Shown piece by piece: positions 48,201 to 57,000 of a stretch of 64,000 nt of DNA. Source of the DNA: Sphaerolaimus hirsutus (Eukaryota > Nematoda > Chromadorea > Monhysterida > Sphaerolaimidae); assembly GCA_964036195.1 (NCBI GenBank), contig OZ038460.1, positions 13,829,504 to 13,893,503 of the forward strand, given 5' to 3'. How positions within the stretch are numbered: position 1 is the stretch's first letter; the number at the start of each line of letters is the position of its first letter. The notes under the pieces are model-generated. The model had not been told where the DNA came from. It did no database searches and saw only the letters and a list, made by a program, of their open reading frames with translations. The position numbers and the translations under genes are program-made.

Positions 48201-48703
48201 GAATTGTCAGGGCGGTGGATCCCTCGCTGGTTTGTTTGGCTTGTTTTGTGTTTTTGTTTGTTTTATAAATTTGTGAGTGATGGGTTGAAGCTAGTTTGTT
48301 TGCTATCAATTATTGAGCATCTAGCAATTTTTATAATTTTTTATTATGTCAAATATGACCATCCATATCGGAAACGTAGGCATGTAGCTGGTGATGAATA
48401 TGGAATATCTTTTTTAGTGTTTTTTTCTCTCTCAAAAATCAACATGAAAATGGTTGAAAAAATCGAATAGTTACGTCGAAATAAATCAATTTTACAACAA
48501 TAGTTGTAACTATTCACAATTCTCCACCAATCCCTTCGCAGGTGCACGTGTACCACCGCGTCCACTGCGACAGGAACTCGCTGCCCGACGCCCAGTACAA
48601 GATGTGCGTGGGCTCGCAGGCGGCCAGCTACGCGGCCACCCCCTGGCTGGCCGAACATTTCCTCCAGTTGATTCGAAGCCAGTCGCCCGTCGGCGCGGCG
48701 TGA
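39259..48703 (+). CDS. CHSY1: Chondroitin sulfate synthase, complete, 14 exons
   Basis: This Golgi type II membrane enzyme extends chondroitin by adding alternating GlcA and GalNAc. Exons: 39259-39377, 39686-39883, 40316-40580, 40924-41151, 41344-41607, 43304-43414, 43896-44043, 44361-44542, 45083-45226, 46334-46587, 46852-46971, 47373-47644, 47961-48229, 48542-48703 (TGA). All phases agree; the sum is 2,736 nt, 911 residues, somewhat longer than human CHSY1. A membrane anchor lies near residues 49-69 ([15 protein letters not shown]). The N-terminal transferase domain has [23 protein letters not shown] and RADDDLY (Asp 257-259), then NYCMGGPG and [13 protein letters not shown]. The C-terminal domain has [19 protein letters not shown] (DVD 730-732) and [10 protein letters not shown]. 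Both metal-binding motifs are intact, so it should be bifunctional. The end of exon 7 and the start codon are the least certain points. Introns carry many mobile elements, one of which is an entire intron. Confidence 0.95.
39459..39640. repeat. GAACCGGAACCG-rich element in chondroitin synthase intron 1
   Basis: GAACCGAAACC and GGAACCG words recur in one orientation. It resembles the hAT-like array cores, but clean ends were not found. Confidence 0.4.
39917..40013. repeat. Small palindromic MITE in intron 2
   Basis: GTTTTGAAAGCATACGAGTTT pairs, in trimmed form, with AAACTCAAGTGTGTTCAAAAC around TGTCAACTACCGTTGACA. Same family as 14848-14950. Confidence 0.55.
40594..40873. repeat. Inverted-repeat element, GTATACTCGGCGGA family, intron 3
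   Basis: GTATACTCGGCGAACCGC at the left and GCGGTCCGCCGAGTATAC at the right are inverted copies. It begins 13 bp after the donor of exon 3. Confidence 0.65.
41150..41343. mobile_element. Introner-like palindromic element, copy B: equals intron 4
   Basis: Arms 41150-41244 and 41249-41343 are inverted copies with termini TTGGTGCCACTCCCAGACCC and GGTTCGGGAGTGCCCCCAG. The donor GT is at 41152-41153 and the acceptor AG at 41342-41343, so the 192-bp intron is the element apart from two or three bases. Removing it joins LEAL to LRSL with no residue lost relative to the chondroitin synthase family. Words such as AAAATGTCCTGCAAAGTG fill the arms. Confidence 0.9.
43051..43213. repeat. Inverted-repeat element, CACACTAGTTGACA family, intron 5
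   Basis: GGCCCACACACGCTAGTTGAC and GTCAACCAGCGTGTGTGGGGCC pair in trimmed form; the interior pairs through ATCGACACCAAATGTCAACTGG in trimmed form. Confidence 0.65.
43557..43734. repeat. Palindrome built of GGCCGTAATGAAA units, intron 6
   Basis: Tandem units GGCCGTAATGAAAACCC, GGCCGTAATGAAAGCCTGG and GACGTAATGTATGCCC run to a centre near GGGGATGCTACATTCC, then repeat in inverted order and orientation. Confidence 0.75.
44073..44312. mobile_element. Copy of the 245-bp element, intron 7
   Basis: TACTCGAGTGACTTTACACC, GTGCCAATGATTTT, GGCACGCTTCCAATGTG and GAGTATCAAGTCC occur in the same order as in 38239-38483. Confidence 0.6.
44540..44740. mobile_element. Introner-like palindromic element, copy C: starts at the exon 8 donor
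   Basis: The left end CAGGTTATCCCGGACCCTG contains the donor CAG|GT of exon 8 (GT at 44543). The right end is GGGTTCGGGATTGACACCAG. The intron continues to 45082, so only the donor side is the element. Arms carry AAAATGTCA and AAAGTTATG words. Confidence 0.75.
45368..46205. mobile_element. hAT-like element, TAGGGATGGCC terminus, AAACCGTTTTT core, intron 9
   Basis: Termini TAGGGATGGCCAAAAAAAGG and CCTTGGCCATCCCTA; flanks AAAGTAGC/ATAGTAGC (one mismatch). It contains the younger insertion 45780-45942 and itself interrupts a GATAGATAGCTG repeat (45270-46290). Confidence 0.8.
45780..45942. mobile_element. hAT-like element, TAGGGTTCAAACG termini, GGGACC core, nested
   Basis: Termini TAGGGTTCAAACGGGACC and GGTCCCGTTTGAACCCTA, perfect 8-bp duplication ATATATAC (45772-45779 and 45943-45950). 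The core is CGGGACCGGGACCGGGAC. Confidence 0.9.
47040..47325. repeat. CCTCCC / ATTCGAG-family element, intron 11
   Basis: Ends resemble GAATAATTCC and GGAATTATTCGAGCAAATA. AATTCCCC and AAATCCCCC words recur. A related fragment is at 47850-47930 in intron 12 (CCTCGAATAAGCCCCC repeats). Confidence 0.45.
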
Positions 48704-48840
48704 AGATGTTTCTGTGATGCACTTGTCATGCCTGTGTGCTTCCGTCTCAGCTGAGTGATGCACCGCTGCTGGGTTGCAGGTATTTTTTTTTTCGTACGAA
48801 AATGCTGTGCGTCGTGACTGAAATACAAAATCTTCACGCC

Positions 48841-49047
48841 AGTATACTCGGCGGACATCGCACTTAGTATGGTAACCTACCATAACCCATCTGAATATAC
48901 CTAAATCTAAACCTATATCTATATCTGAACCAACAATTATACAGTTTTTTCTTCATGATATTTCGTTTTTACTATGTAAAAATTAATTACAAAATTTATC
49001 ACTGGATTTTTTCATCAAGTTATGGTAGGCACTTCCGCCGAGTATAG
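48841..49047. repeat. Inverted-repeat element, TATACTCGGCGGA family
   Basis: AGTATACTCGGCGGACATC at the left and TTCCGCCGAGTATA at the right; the inner TGGTAACCTACCATAACCC matches 13529-13729 in reverse. It lies about 140 bp after the chondroitin synthase stop, probably in the 3' UTR or just beyond. Confidence 0.65.
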
Positions 49048-50229
49048 CCATTTTTTCGTGCCTAATGGGTTGTTCTCTGGCGTATTTCCACCTAAGCATG
49101 TGGTTCCTGGTGCTGTAATAATTGTTTCACTGTGCCCCGTTCAGTTACGCATATTTTGTGCCAGCCCAATTCGCAATGATTCCAATCGAAAGCTGCCTTG
49201 TCATCGGTTGATTGTTTTTTATGTGATGTTGGGTATATCGCATTCACAATTACCTAATATTTTCATCATTTTTCATCGATTTATTTATGAATTTTGATTA
49301 AGATTGCCAGAAATGGCAGGTTTTCTGCGCAATAGAGTGCATCAACGTTTGCTGTGAATGTAGTGCGGTGTAATGTGTCTTCTTATGGCAATCACCACGC
49401 ACTTTTTCGATCAAAATGGTGCTCCCTTGTTGAATTTGCTGATTTAATAGTATTCTCACACCACTTCGCTAAATTCATTCGTTTGTCGTGCTTTCATACA
49501 TTGCTGTCACTACTTTTTACGTGGTTTTTTTGCATTTCGTTTTACGGAAATTTTATCCCGTTGTCACGTTTTGTCATGTCAAATTTATCAGTAGACAACT
49601 TGAAACGGCAGAATTTTACGCCGTGGTAGAAGCTTTCATGCTGCCGACTGTGACATTTGATTTTTTTCGAACAATGCTTTGCGTTTAATCGTTTTAATTT
49701 TTCTGTTAAAATTTCTATACAAATTCCCTTTCTTTGATTCGATTCCACCAAACGTTTTCTACCCAATTAAATGACATTACCGATTTGTAATAGAATCAAT
49801 TTCGTTTGTGGTTGGTAAATACGTTCCATAAGCAGTTTATGGCTCTCGGGCCCTAGGTACTTCTGAAACCCACAAAGTATATATTCTGTAAGGGCTGGAA
49901 AGAAAGTTCTAATGTCAGTTTCTAGAAACGAAGCGGGGTGGAGCATAAAAGCAGAGACTGACAGAACTTTCTTTCCAACCAAATAGAATTTTTACATCAT
50001 TCGAATGGTCAGTTCACATTCAATAATCAGCGATGTAAGGCGAATCAGTGATAATAACACTGTCACATTACGTTGACAACTAGCAGTAGCAAATAGCAGT
50101 AGTTGCAGCGCTTTCTTGAAAAATCGGAATAGATTATTTTCAATTCAAAATTCATCAGAATCTAGTTTCTCTCCTCTGATCGTTCAAGAAATACCGCTAA
50201 ACCAGTGGTGCCCCCGTGCCCACGTTGAT
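49048..50229. other. Intergenic region between convergent genes
   Basis: AT-rich, no supported exon. A small palindrome at about 49889-49980 (CTGGAAAGAAAGTTCT pairing with AGAACTTTCTTTCCAACC) is the only clear structure. Confidence 0.4.
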
Positions 50230-50851
50230 CTACTTATGCCTGGCCCTGTGGCTGTGGTCGTGGTGCCCCGCCGCGGAATGGTTGTTGTGCCGTTTGTTGT
50301 CGTCGCCGCGTACTGAGGGACGAATTTTAAGTGCGCTAATTATCATCAATTTCACTTGGTTTTGTCAATTGGCTCGGTTTCCAGTCACATTCACAATTGC
50401 GAAGGTGCCCTGGGGCGACTGACCTAGTCTCCACACGTTGAAGGGCACCTTGGGCGGGTCGTCCATGTGTGAAAGGAGGCAGCACTGCGTCCACGTGCTG
50501 CGAGACGCCAGACGTTGCTTATGCTTTGTTCTACGCGGCGCTGCTGGCGCAGATATCTCCTGGTGGCAGCCTCAGACCCTTCAACGTGCCCTGTAAAATG
50601 TCAAATGTCATGCCAAGTGTCAAAAGTCATGGAAAATTTCCTGCAAACTGGCGACTCGGTTGCCATTTTGCAGGGCATTTCACATGACTTTTGACACTGT
50701 CTGACATTTCACATTTTACAGGGTCTGGGATTGCCCCCTGGGCGTACTCACATGCACAGCACGTAGATCACCAGCATGAAGGCGACCAGGGAGGCGGGCG
50801 CGCCCAAGTAGTCGTACCAGTTTAAAGTTTGGATGATCATGACAATTGGCG
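50230..50851 (-). CDS. 3' exons of an unrecognised small membrane protein
   Basis: Minus-strand exons 50851-50752, 50497-50424 and 50312-50230 join in phase to a TAG stop. Donors are GTGAGT and GTCAGT; the last two acceptors are CTCGCAG and CCCTCAG. The first exon reads PIVMIIQTLNWYDYLGAP and a hydrophobic segment SLVAFMLVIYVLC, followed by TWTQCCLLSHMDDPPKVPF and a polar His-rich tail NNHSAAGHHDHSHRARHK. It is therefore the last membrane segment and cytosolic tail of a membrane protein whose start lies to the right. Upstream exons were not found before the gap at 51632. The weak acceptor of the first listed exon leaves its start uncertain. The family is not recognised. The intron 50498-50751 is mostly an introner-like element. 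Confidence 0.55.
50560..50741. mobile_element. Introner-like palindromic element, copy D
   Basis: Ends CTGGTGGCAGCCTCAGACCC and GGGTCTGGGATTGCCCCCTGG; arms contain ACATTTTACAGGG and its complement. It fills 182 of the 254 bp of the intron 50498-50751 of the minus-strand gene and begins 9 bp after that intron's GTGAGT donor end. Confidence 0.8.
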
Positions 50852-51149
50852 CTGGTTTTCAGTGGTCCAGTTGCTATTTATTTGCACCGCCAGTGGTCAG
50901 ACATCAGCTTTTATTAAGTATTCAGTTTTATTTCTCAGTCATTCAAGTGGCGATTTTGGATTGAGTTTGCCCTTGTTCCCTTACTTCAGTTGTTATTATG
51001 GAATGTGGAATGCGATTGCGCGTTCGTCGGCCGGATTTGTAAAATGCGTTTACATTGACTTTTTTGTTATTTAGTAAGCATGCAAACTGACGCAGTCGGA
51101 GGGATATTGCCGGTTTTTAGCAGAGTTGTTAGAATTACTGAACTTTTTT

Positions 51150-51631
51150 AAAAGTATATGTAAAGTCGTTTGGTCAGAGAATTTATATCTAGCACAGGAA
51201 TGCTGCCACTTAACAAACAATTCGAGGGTCTATGGACATATGAAAGGTCTAATGCTAAGTCCGCCATTGACCTTTGCTTCATGGATGGAGAGCTGGCATT
51301 GACAAAGGGGAAAATTGATGAATATGGGGAACTAAGTACCTTGCAATCGGATCATAATGCTATTGTCATTACCATGGACCATGTAACGCCGCTGGAGGTC
51401 ATAACATCCAGAACTTTACGGCCAAAATCAAACAAGGAAGAAGTACAGTTTCAGAATAAACTGCGTGGCAAACAAGTCAGGACATATGCTGATATAGTAT
51501 CAGTGATTGGGCAAGCTGCGACAGTTAGCGTAAATAACGTTTATACAAATAAAGTTCCAAAATTTATACAAAAACAGGGCAGGGCAATAGCCAAATTACG
51601 CCGAAAAGTGAAAACATGCACTGATGTGACT
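51150..51631 (+). pseudogene. LINE ORF2 fragment, end of endonuclease domain
   Basis: The frame from 51170 reads MLPLNKQFEGLWTYE, then SAIDLCFMDGEL and LSTLQSDHNAIVITM. GLWT, S.IDLCF and SDHN are the C-terminal motifs of the apurinic-type endonuclease of non-LTR retrotransposons; SDH carries a catalytic His. The fragment has no start and runs into the gap, so it is 5'-truncated and its reverse transcriptase is not visible. Confidence 0.75.
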
Positions 51632-51831
51632 NNNNNNNNNNNNNNNNNNNNNNNNNNNNNNNNNNNNNNNNNNNNNNNNNNNNNNNNNNNNNNNNNNNNN
51701 NNNNNNNNNNNNNNNNNNNNNNNNNNNNNNNNNNNNNNNNNNNNNNNNNNNNNNNNNNNNNNNNNNNNNNNNNNNNNNNNNNNNNNNNNNNNNNNNNNNN
51801 NNNNNNNNNNNNNNNNNNNNNNNNNNNNNNN
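51632..51831. other. Assembly gap, 200 N
   Basis: Exactly 200 N, a placeholder; true size unknown. Confidence 0.99.
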
Positions 51832-52019
51832 CTGTCCGATACGCACATTTCCCCGTTTTTTTTCACTTGACACTTTTTCAAGTGATTTTCAGATATAAGT
51901 GAAGTGAAAAAAGTTCACTAATGTCATTGCGCAACTTTTTTTCACTTTACTCATATCTGCAAATTACTTGAAAAAGTGTCAAGTGAAAAAAACGGGGAAA
52001 TGTGCGTATCGGGCAGATG
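51832..52019. repeat. Palindromic element with AAGTGAAAAAA arms
   Basis: CTGTCCGATACGCACATTTCC at the left pairs, in trimmed form, with GGAAATGTGCGTATCGGGCAG at the right; TTCACTTGACACTTTTTCAAG recurs inverted. The arms are about 80 bp. Confidence 0.7.
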
Positions 52020-52239
52020 TGCGTATCAGGCCTGCCCCCGATTTGCTATCTATCCAACCACTCGGAGGGTCAAAATTCAAGTTACCCCTGACACATAGAC
52101 TAGTTTGTGTAGCTATCTACGTTTTTATGTCCAAATATATCCTGTTTGGACACATTTATTACCTGTTTTGGGTGCGAAAATGCCTACTATTTACTATGAT
52201 CCTTACGACAATTACTGACGAAATAATAAAAAAAACCTC

Positions 52240-52462
52240 GAATCAACCCCCCCCCCCTCAAAATTTGCTGGCGAAATAATAAACCCTATGGGGGTATTTC
52301 GAGGTAATACGGTATGTTCTAATACGTCCTGTTTGGTGATGTTCATTACCAGTTTTGGGTATGTAAAAGCCCATTCTTTACTACAATATTCCCCCTACCA
52401 TAGAATAAGCCCCCCTCCCCTTGAAATACCCCCTCAAAATTTCCGCTTCGAAAAAAAACCCT
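52240..52462. repeat. Fragments of the CCCC / TTTCGAGG family
   Basis: CCCCCCCTCAAAATTTGC, GGGGGTATTTCGAGG and AATACGGTA recur, as at 36843-37978. Confidence 0.5.
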
Positions 52463-52861
52463 GGGGGTATTTCGAGGAAATGCGGTATTTACTTCCCCCA
52501 AACCGTCCCCGCGGCGCTGGTGTCATTATTAAGCGTAAATCTCATCTTCAATAATATAAATTTGATTGAATTAGCTGAGAACAATTATTTTCCAGTTTGC
52601 TTGAGTAGCCTTTTGTCTGAGCTGATTGTGGCGTTCGGCGGAAAAAAACTATTTACTTGGAGATTTTGCGCAACTTGTTTGGGTAGTGAGCGACTAGGGA
52701 TGGCCGGAGTTTTTTTCAAAATGTTGTTGAAAAAACACTACTAGCGACTAAATAAATGAGAGCATCATGGCACTTGACCTCAATCTGGGCAACTTCTCGC
52801 CGCTGTTGTTGTATTTAGCTTGTTTGCATTACCTTGAATGCTTTACATTGTAGGCTTGTTC
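52463..52861. repeat. Segmental duplication, copy 2
   Basis: Pairs with 37954-38603 and lacks the 245-bp insertion. It is cut at TGTAGGCTTGTTC, where the BEL element is inserted. Confidence 0.8.
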
Positions 52862-52862
52862 T

Positions 52863-53959
52863 TGTAAAATAATACGGAACTTGTTGAAGTGACTTGTGAA
52901 CCAGCTCCTATTCCTAACCGAGGAAGAGGACAAATGTGAACAAGTGTAAGTTGACGTGAAGCGTCGTCTCTAGTTGACGTTCCGTTATTTTATCAAATGT
53001 GATTAGTTGAGTTGAAGTGAATTGACGTGAGTTAGTGTGAAGCAAATTTAGATTGTTTACCAAAGGTTTTGACGAACGTTTTTATTTAGGCGATTAAATA
53101 CAAAGAATTAAATGTAAATAAAATATATATAAAAGTATACGTAAACAAAGGAATTAATTTACAACTAAATTAATTACTTAAATAAAACGTAAAAGAAGCT
53201 CTAATTACCGGAGAAATAAGGCAATTTAAAGAAGGCACTTAATTACGACAAAAGGCGAGAATTAAGTGGCGCGGTTGTGAATAAAGCACCTCAAACAGCG
53301 CTGGTGTGAAATAAAGCACTGAGGTGACTTAGAGCACCAAGCGTTAAACTTAGCACCAAAAACAAGCAACTTAATAAAGTGACTACGGCGCTTATTTAGA
53401 TCCTAGGAAGAGATTCGTGTGAAGTTGATGAGGTTGCAAACACTCCCGATTTTAGCTGTGAAATCGGCTTTTAAGGGCCAGACCGATGGCGATTGGTTTG
53501 GCGCCAATCGGTCGGCTCTAATCTCCGATTTTTACCCAACATTTCCAATTGTGAAAGTTCAATCCTTGCCCGCTCGCTTCTCCGATGAAAAGCGAGCTAA
53601 ACTGGCAAGATAGTGAAAATGTGAGACAAGCCAGACAACATTTGAAATGGCGCGCGGGCCCGGCCCCCCACTCGGGGCGGGCCCGCCGCTTAACATAAAC
53701 ATGACTGCGTATTTGTGTGCTGCTTGTCAAGGAAATGTGGCGGAATGTGAGCAATGACTAAGATCTAAATATGTGAGCGATGTGAAGCGCACGTTGTAAA
53801 CAACATCGCTTGAGATATTAATTGGTGAATGTGAAGATGTTAAAATGGGAATGTAAATATGAATGAAATCTTGACGAGTTGAATTAATTGAATATAAAAG
53901 AGAACATAAGAAAGTTAACTTAAATATTATAGGTTTTTACATTTTACGATAATGTTACA
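52863..53959 (-). repeat. BEL 3' LTR
   Basis: On the plus strand it runs from TGTAAAATAATACGG to ATAATGTTACA; on the element strand it begins TGTAAC and ends TTACA, a short inverted end. A purine-rich TTTCGGGAGTG just upstream on the element strand (53970-53960) is the probable polypurine tract. The exact inner boundary is inferred because the other LTR's inner end is outside the window. Confidence 0.75.
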
Positions 53960-54044
53960 CACTCCCGAAACTAGAATAAAAATTAAATTTAATTTAATTT
54001 TATCTCAGCCAATCTCGGCAAATTGATGTGAAACATAATCAAAA

Positions 54045-57000
54045 TCAAACGCCTGTGATACTCTCATCACTCCTGTGGTAGCAGATCGTCGGCGTCTTCG
54101 ACGCCGGCATTTTCCCGGCCCTCCTCATGATGCTCGTCCATGGGTTCGACGGCATCCTCCTCAGGCTGGCTACCTTCCCCGTGTCCGGGCGCCTGGTCTT
54201 CTGGGGCCCCCGCTGGTCGTCCCGGCCAGTTGGGGAGCTTCTCAGATTCCTCGGCGAGCCTCTCGAAGGCTTGTCGGAGCGCGTCGGTCTCGTCGACGAT
54301 CGCCCTCGACGGCTCGGTGGGCTGCCATTGCTCCGATGCTGCAAGCGGTTGGCTTGATAGCAAGGGGACATGGGAGGTTGTGAATGAGGTCGTACACTGT
54401 GAAGTGATTGAGTTGAATTGGTCAAATGGTACGGTGGGGGATCTAGTTCTTGATCGTGACTTTCTTCCATCTCTCCGAGCTCTATGTCGGACTGTGAAGG
54501 TGTTTGTCTGAGGAAGGTCACTGATCTTTTTAGATCGTTTAACTTTTGATTTGACCAGTTTTTGATTGATGTTATTGAATTTGTGAAAAGTTTGGGGTAT
54601 AAAGGAAAATGTTTTGTGTGACAATTTCTGCTCACCTGGGAGCCCTGCGACTCCAGCGAATCTCTTGAGTCGCTTTTGCAAGGGCTCGCGGTCAGGGATC
54701 GCGTCTTCCATTGTGACTTCCGTTGTGACAGGCTCGGTGACTGTGAGTCTGGCGTTTGGTGACGAGCTCTGCGGTTGTGACTCGCAGGAGGGTGCAGGTT
54801 TTGTGACCCGGCGCGCCCCCGTCTCCATTTCGATTTCTTCGGCGCGTTCGGTACTATAACCGATCGGGGGATCCGATCTAGGCTGTACCGTGCGTCCTGA
54901 AAGCCGTTTGAATGGAGAAACTCGTTTGAGGGGTGTGACAAACTTTGAAGGTAACTGTGACGAACTTGACGATTGTGACGATTGTGTGACAATTTGGTTT
55001 GACAAAGCGGGTTTGTTGAAACCGCTTGCCGGCTTCTTCTGGCGGTTACGTCGCCGTCGCTTACCGATTTTTCCTTGTTGAACGGGCGGGGGCCCCTGTT
55101 GTTTGGGCTTCTGTCCCTTCTGCCCTTTCTTCGGAAAAAGCCCTTGATGTCTGGCAGCATACCCCTGCCGGTTACGAGCCGCCACTGCATGTAAACATAA
55201 CCAATATACCCAATACAGGCGATTGTGAGAATAATGAGTATAATGTTCACAGCTGTTTGAAGTGGCCCAGTAAGTAACGTATCTAATGCAGACGCACCAC
55301 CTGTGACACTACCGTGAATGATGTGACCCAATTCTTTTCCTACACCTTCAAAATATGCACCAACCCCTTGGCCGATGCCAGCAATATATGCTTGCACTGC
55401 TTTAGGATCGTTGGATTTTGTTGCAATATAATCGACTGAACGTGTGACTTGTTGTTCGAGTCGTTGCAAATTTTGAAAGTGATGATGTGCAGCCATGATA
55501 CTGAATGCAATGTCAGTCATGCTTACACCTGGTGACCCGGAAACATTTAGTGTGAATGGTTTCCACGAGCCAGCCCAAATTAATTCGATTGGGAGTTTTG
55601 TGACGTGTAAATTCGTTGGTCCATTTTCGTTGGCCCATGAATTATCATTTAATTGATAATATTTGTGATCTTTCATGAGACAATGATCTATTGGTGAATG
55701 TGTGATCAGATCATTGGTGCCAGGAGCAACGAACATAATATGTGGGTGATTTGTGACCTTGACCGGCAGAAATTTATAACATGTATTGTTATATTCATGT
55801 TGAAAATAAATAATTTCTGCTGTGACTGGTTTACAATCCCAGAACATTAATATATCTCCATGCCATTCAGCATAGAGATTTTGACGTCCTAGCAATGCTC
55901 GTAAGCCAAGTGTGGGATTGAATGTGACAATTGCATGAATTATATCTAGTTGGGTCTGACGGATGTGACATAATTGTTGCCAGATAGATCCAAATTGTTT
56001 TTGTTCTAGATGTGCAATTTTGTCAACTTCGTATTGTTGACGGGCTGTGAGCAAGTGAAACACACCAACATCAAGATTTGGTGCGAGTTTGAAATGAAGA
56101 GGAGCTTTTTCGGTTGGAGGCTTTTTCAATTTCTTGAGTTGATATCGAAGAAATTGAATGAATGCCGAGCCCTGGTCAATATATTTTGCGTCTTTTGGCA
56201 CGCATTCTGCATTATTTGGGAATTGTTGTGATCTCCATGTAACAAAAAATGCAGCTTGCAATTTTTCCACTATGTAATGATTTTGTGAATATTGCGCATC
56301 AAATTGACCAATCTCTTGGAATGCGCACTGCTTGTTAAACGCGGTAGCATTCCATAAAGAGACGCCATTGTCGCTGTCATAACAATAGCCGGCTTGTGGG
56401 TTGCAATGTGATAGATCTTGAATTTCGGAAACTATTTTCTTTCCGTCAAGACTTGCGACCACACCTTCCTCTATGTGAAAGTTTATTACTGTGTTACTCA
56501 GGTTGTGACAAAAGTAACAATAATCGATGTGAAGTGATTTGTTAGTGCTCCACAATGCATGACCGATTTTTATTAAAGGTTCGCCTTTCCAAGTTTTATT
56601 TTGGTAGGCGATCATGCAATCGTAGGTTGTGACTCTGTGGTTTTTAATGATTTCTGGTGGTAGCATAGCTTTTCCGCCCACCAGGCTCATATACGTGACT
56701 ATAGTATGCTCTTGTTGAAAGCATCTATAAATTGGTGTCGTTTGCGGCTGAACACGCAACGTCCATATGGATACCACAATATCCTCTATGGCTGTAACTT
56801 GAGGAAAGTGACATGTTACTTTTTCCGGAAGTTGAATTGCGTGACCAGTGCGTGTTTTATGGCACAGATTGAAAGTTTTGTGATATTGATCTGTCCATGT
56901 GAGCGCGTTGGCTAATTTTGATTGTATTAGCAACGAGAGCGCCATTAAATGCGACACGTTTCCCCAGAACGAATATGTGCCAGTGTAGCGACATGTTCGA

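Noticed and set aside
54075-54511. Plus-strand frames of 76-123 codons in the BEL envelope tail
   Set aside because: They lie antisense to two sense frames in GC-rich DNA, have no family features and no splice support.
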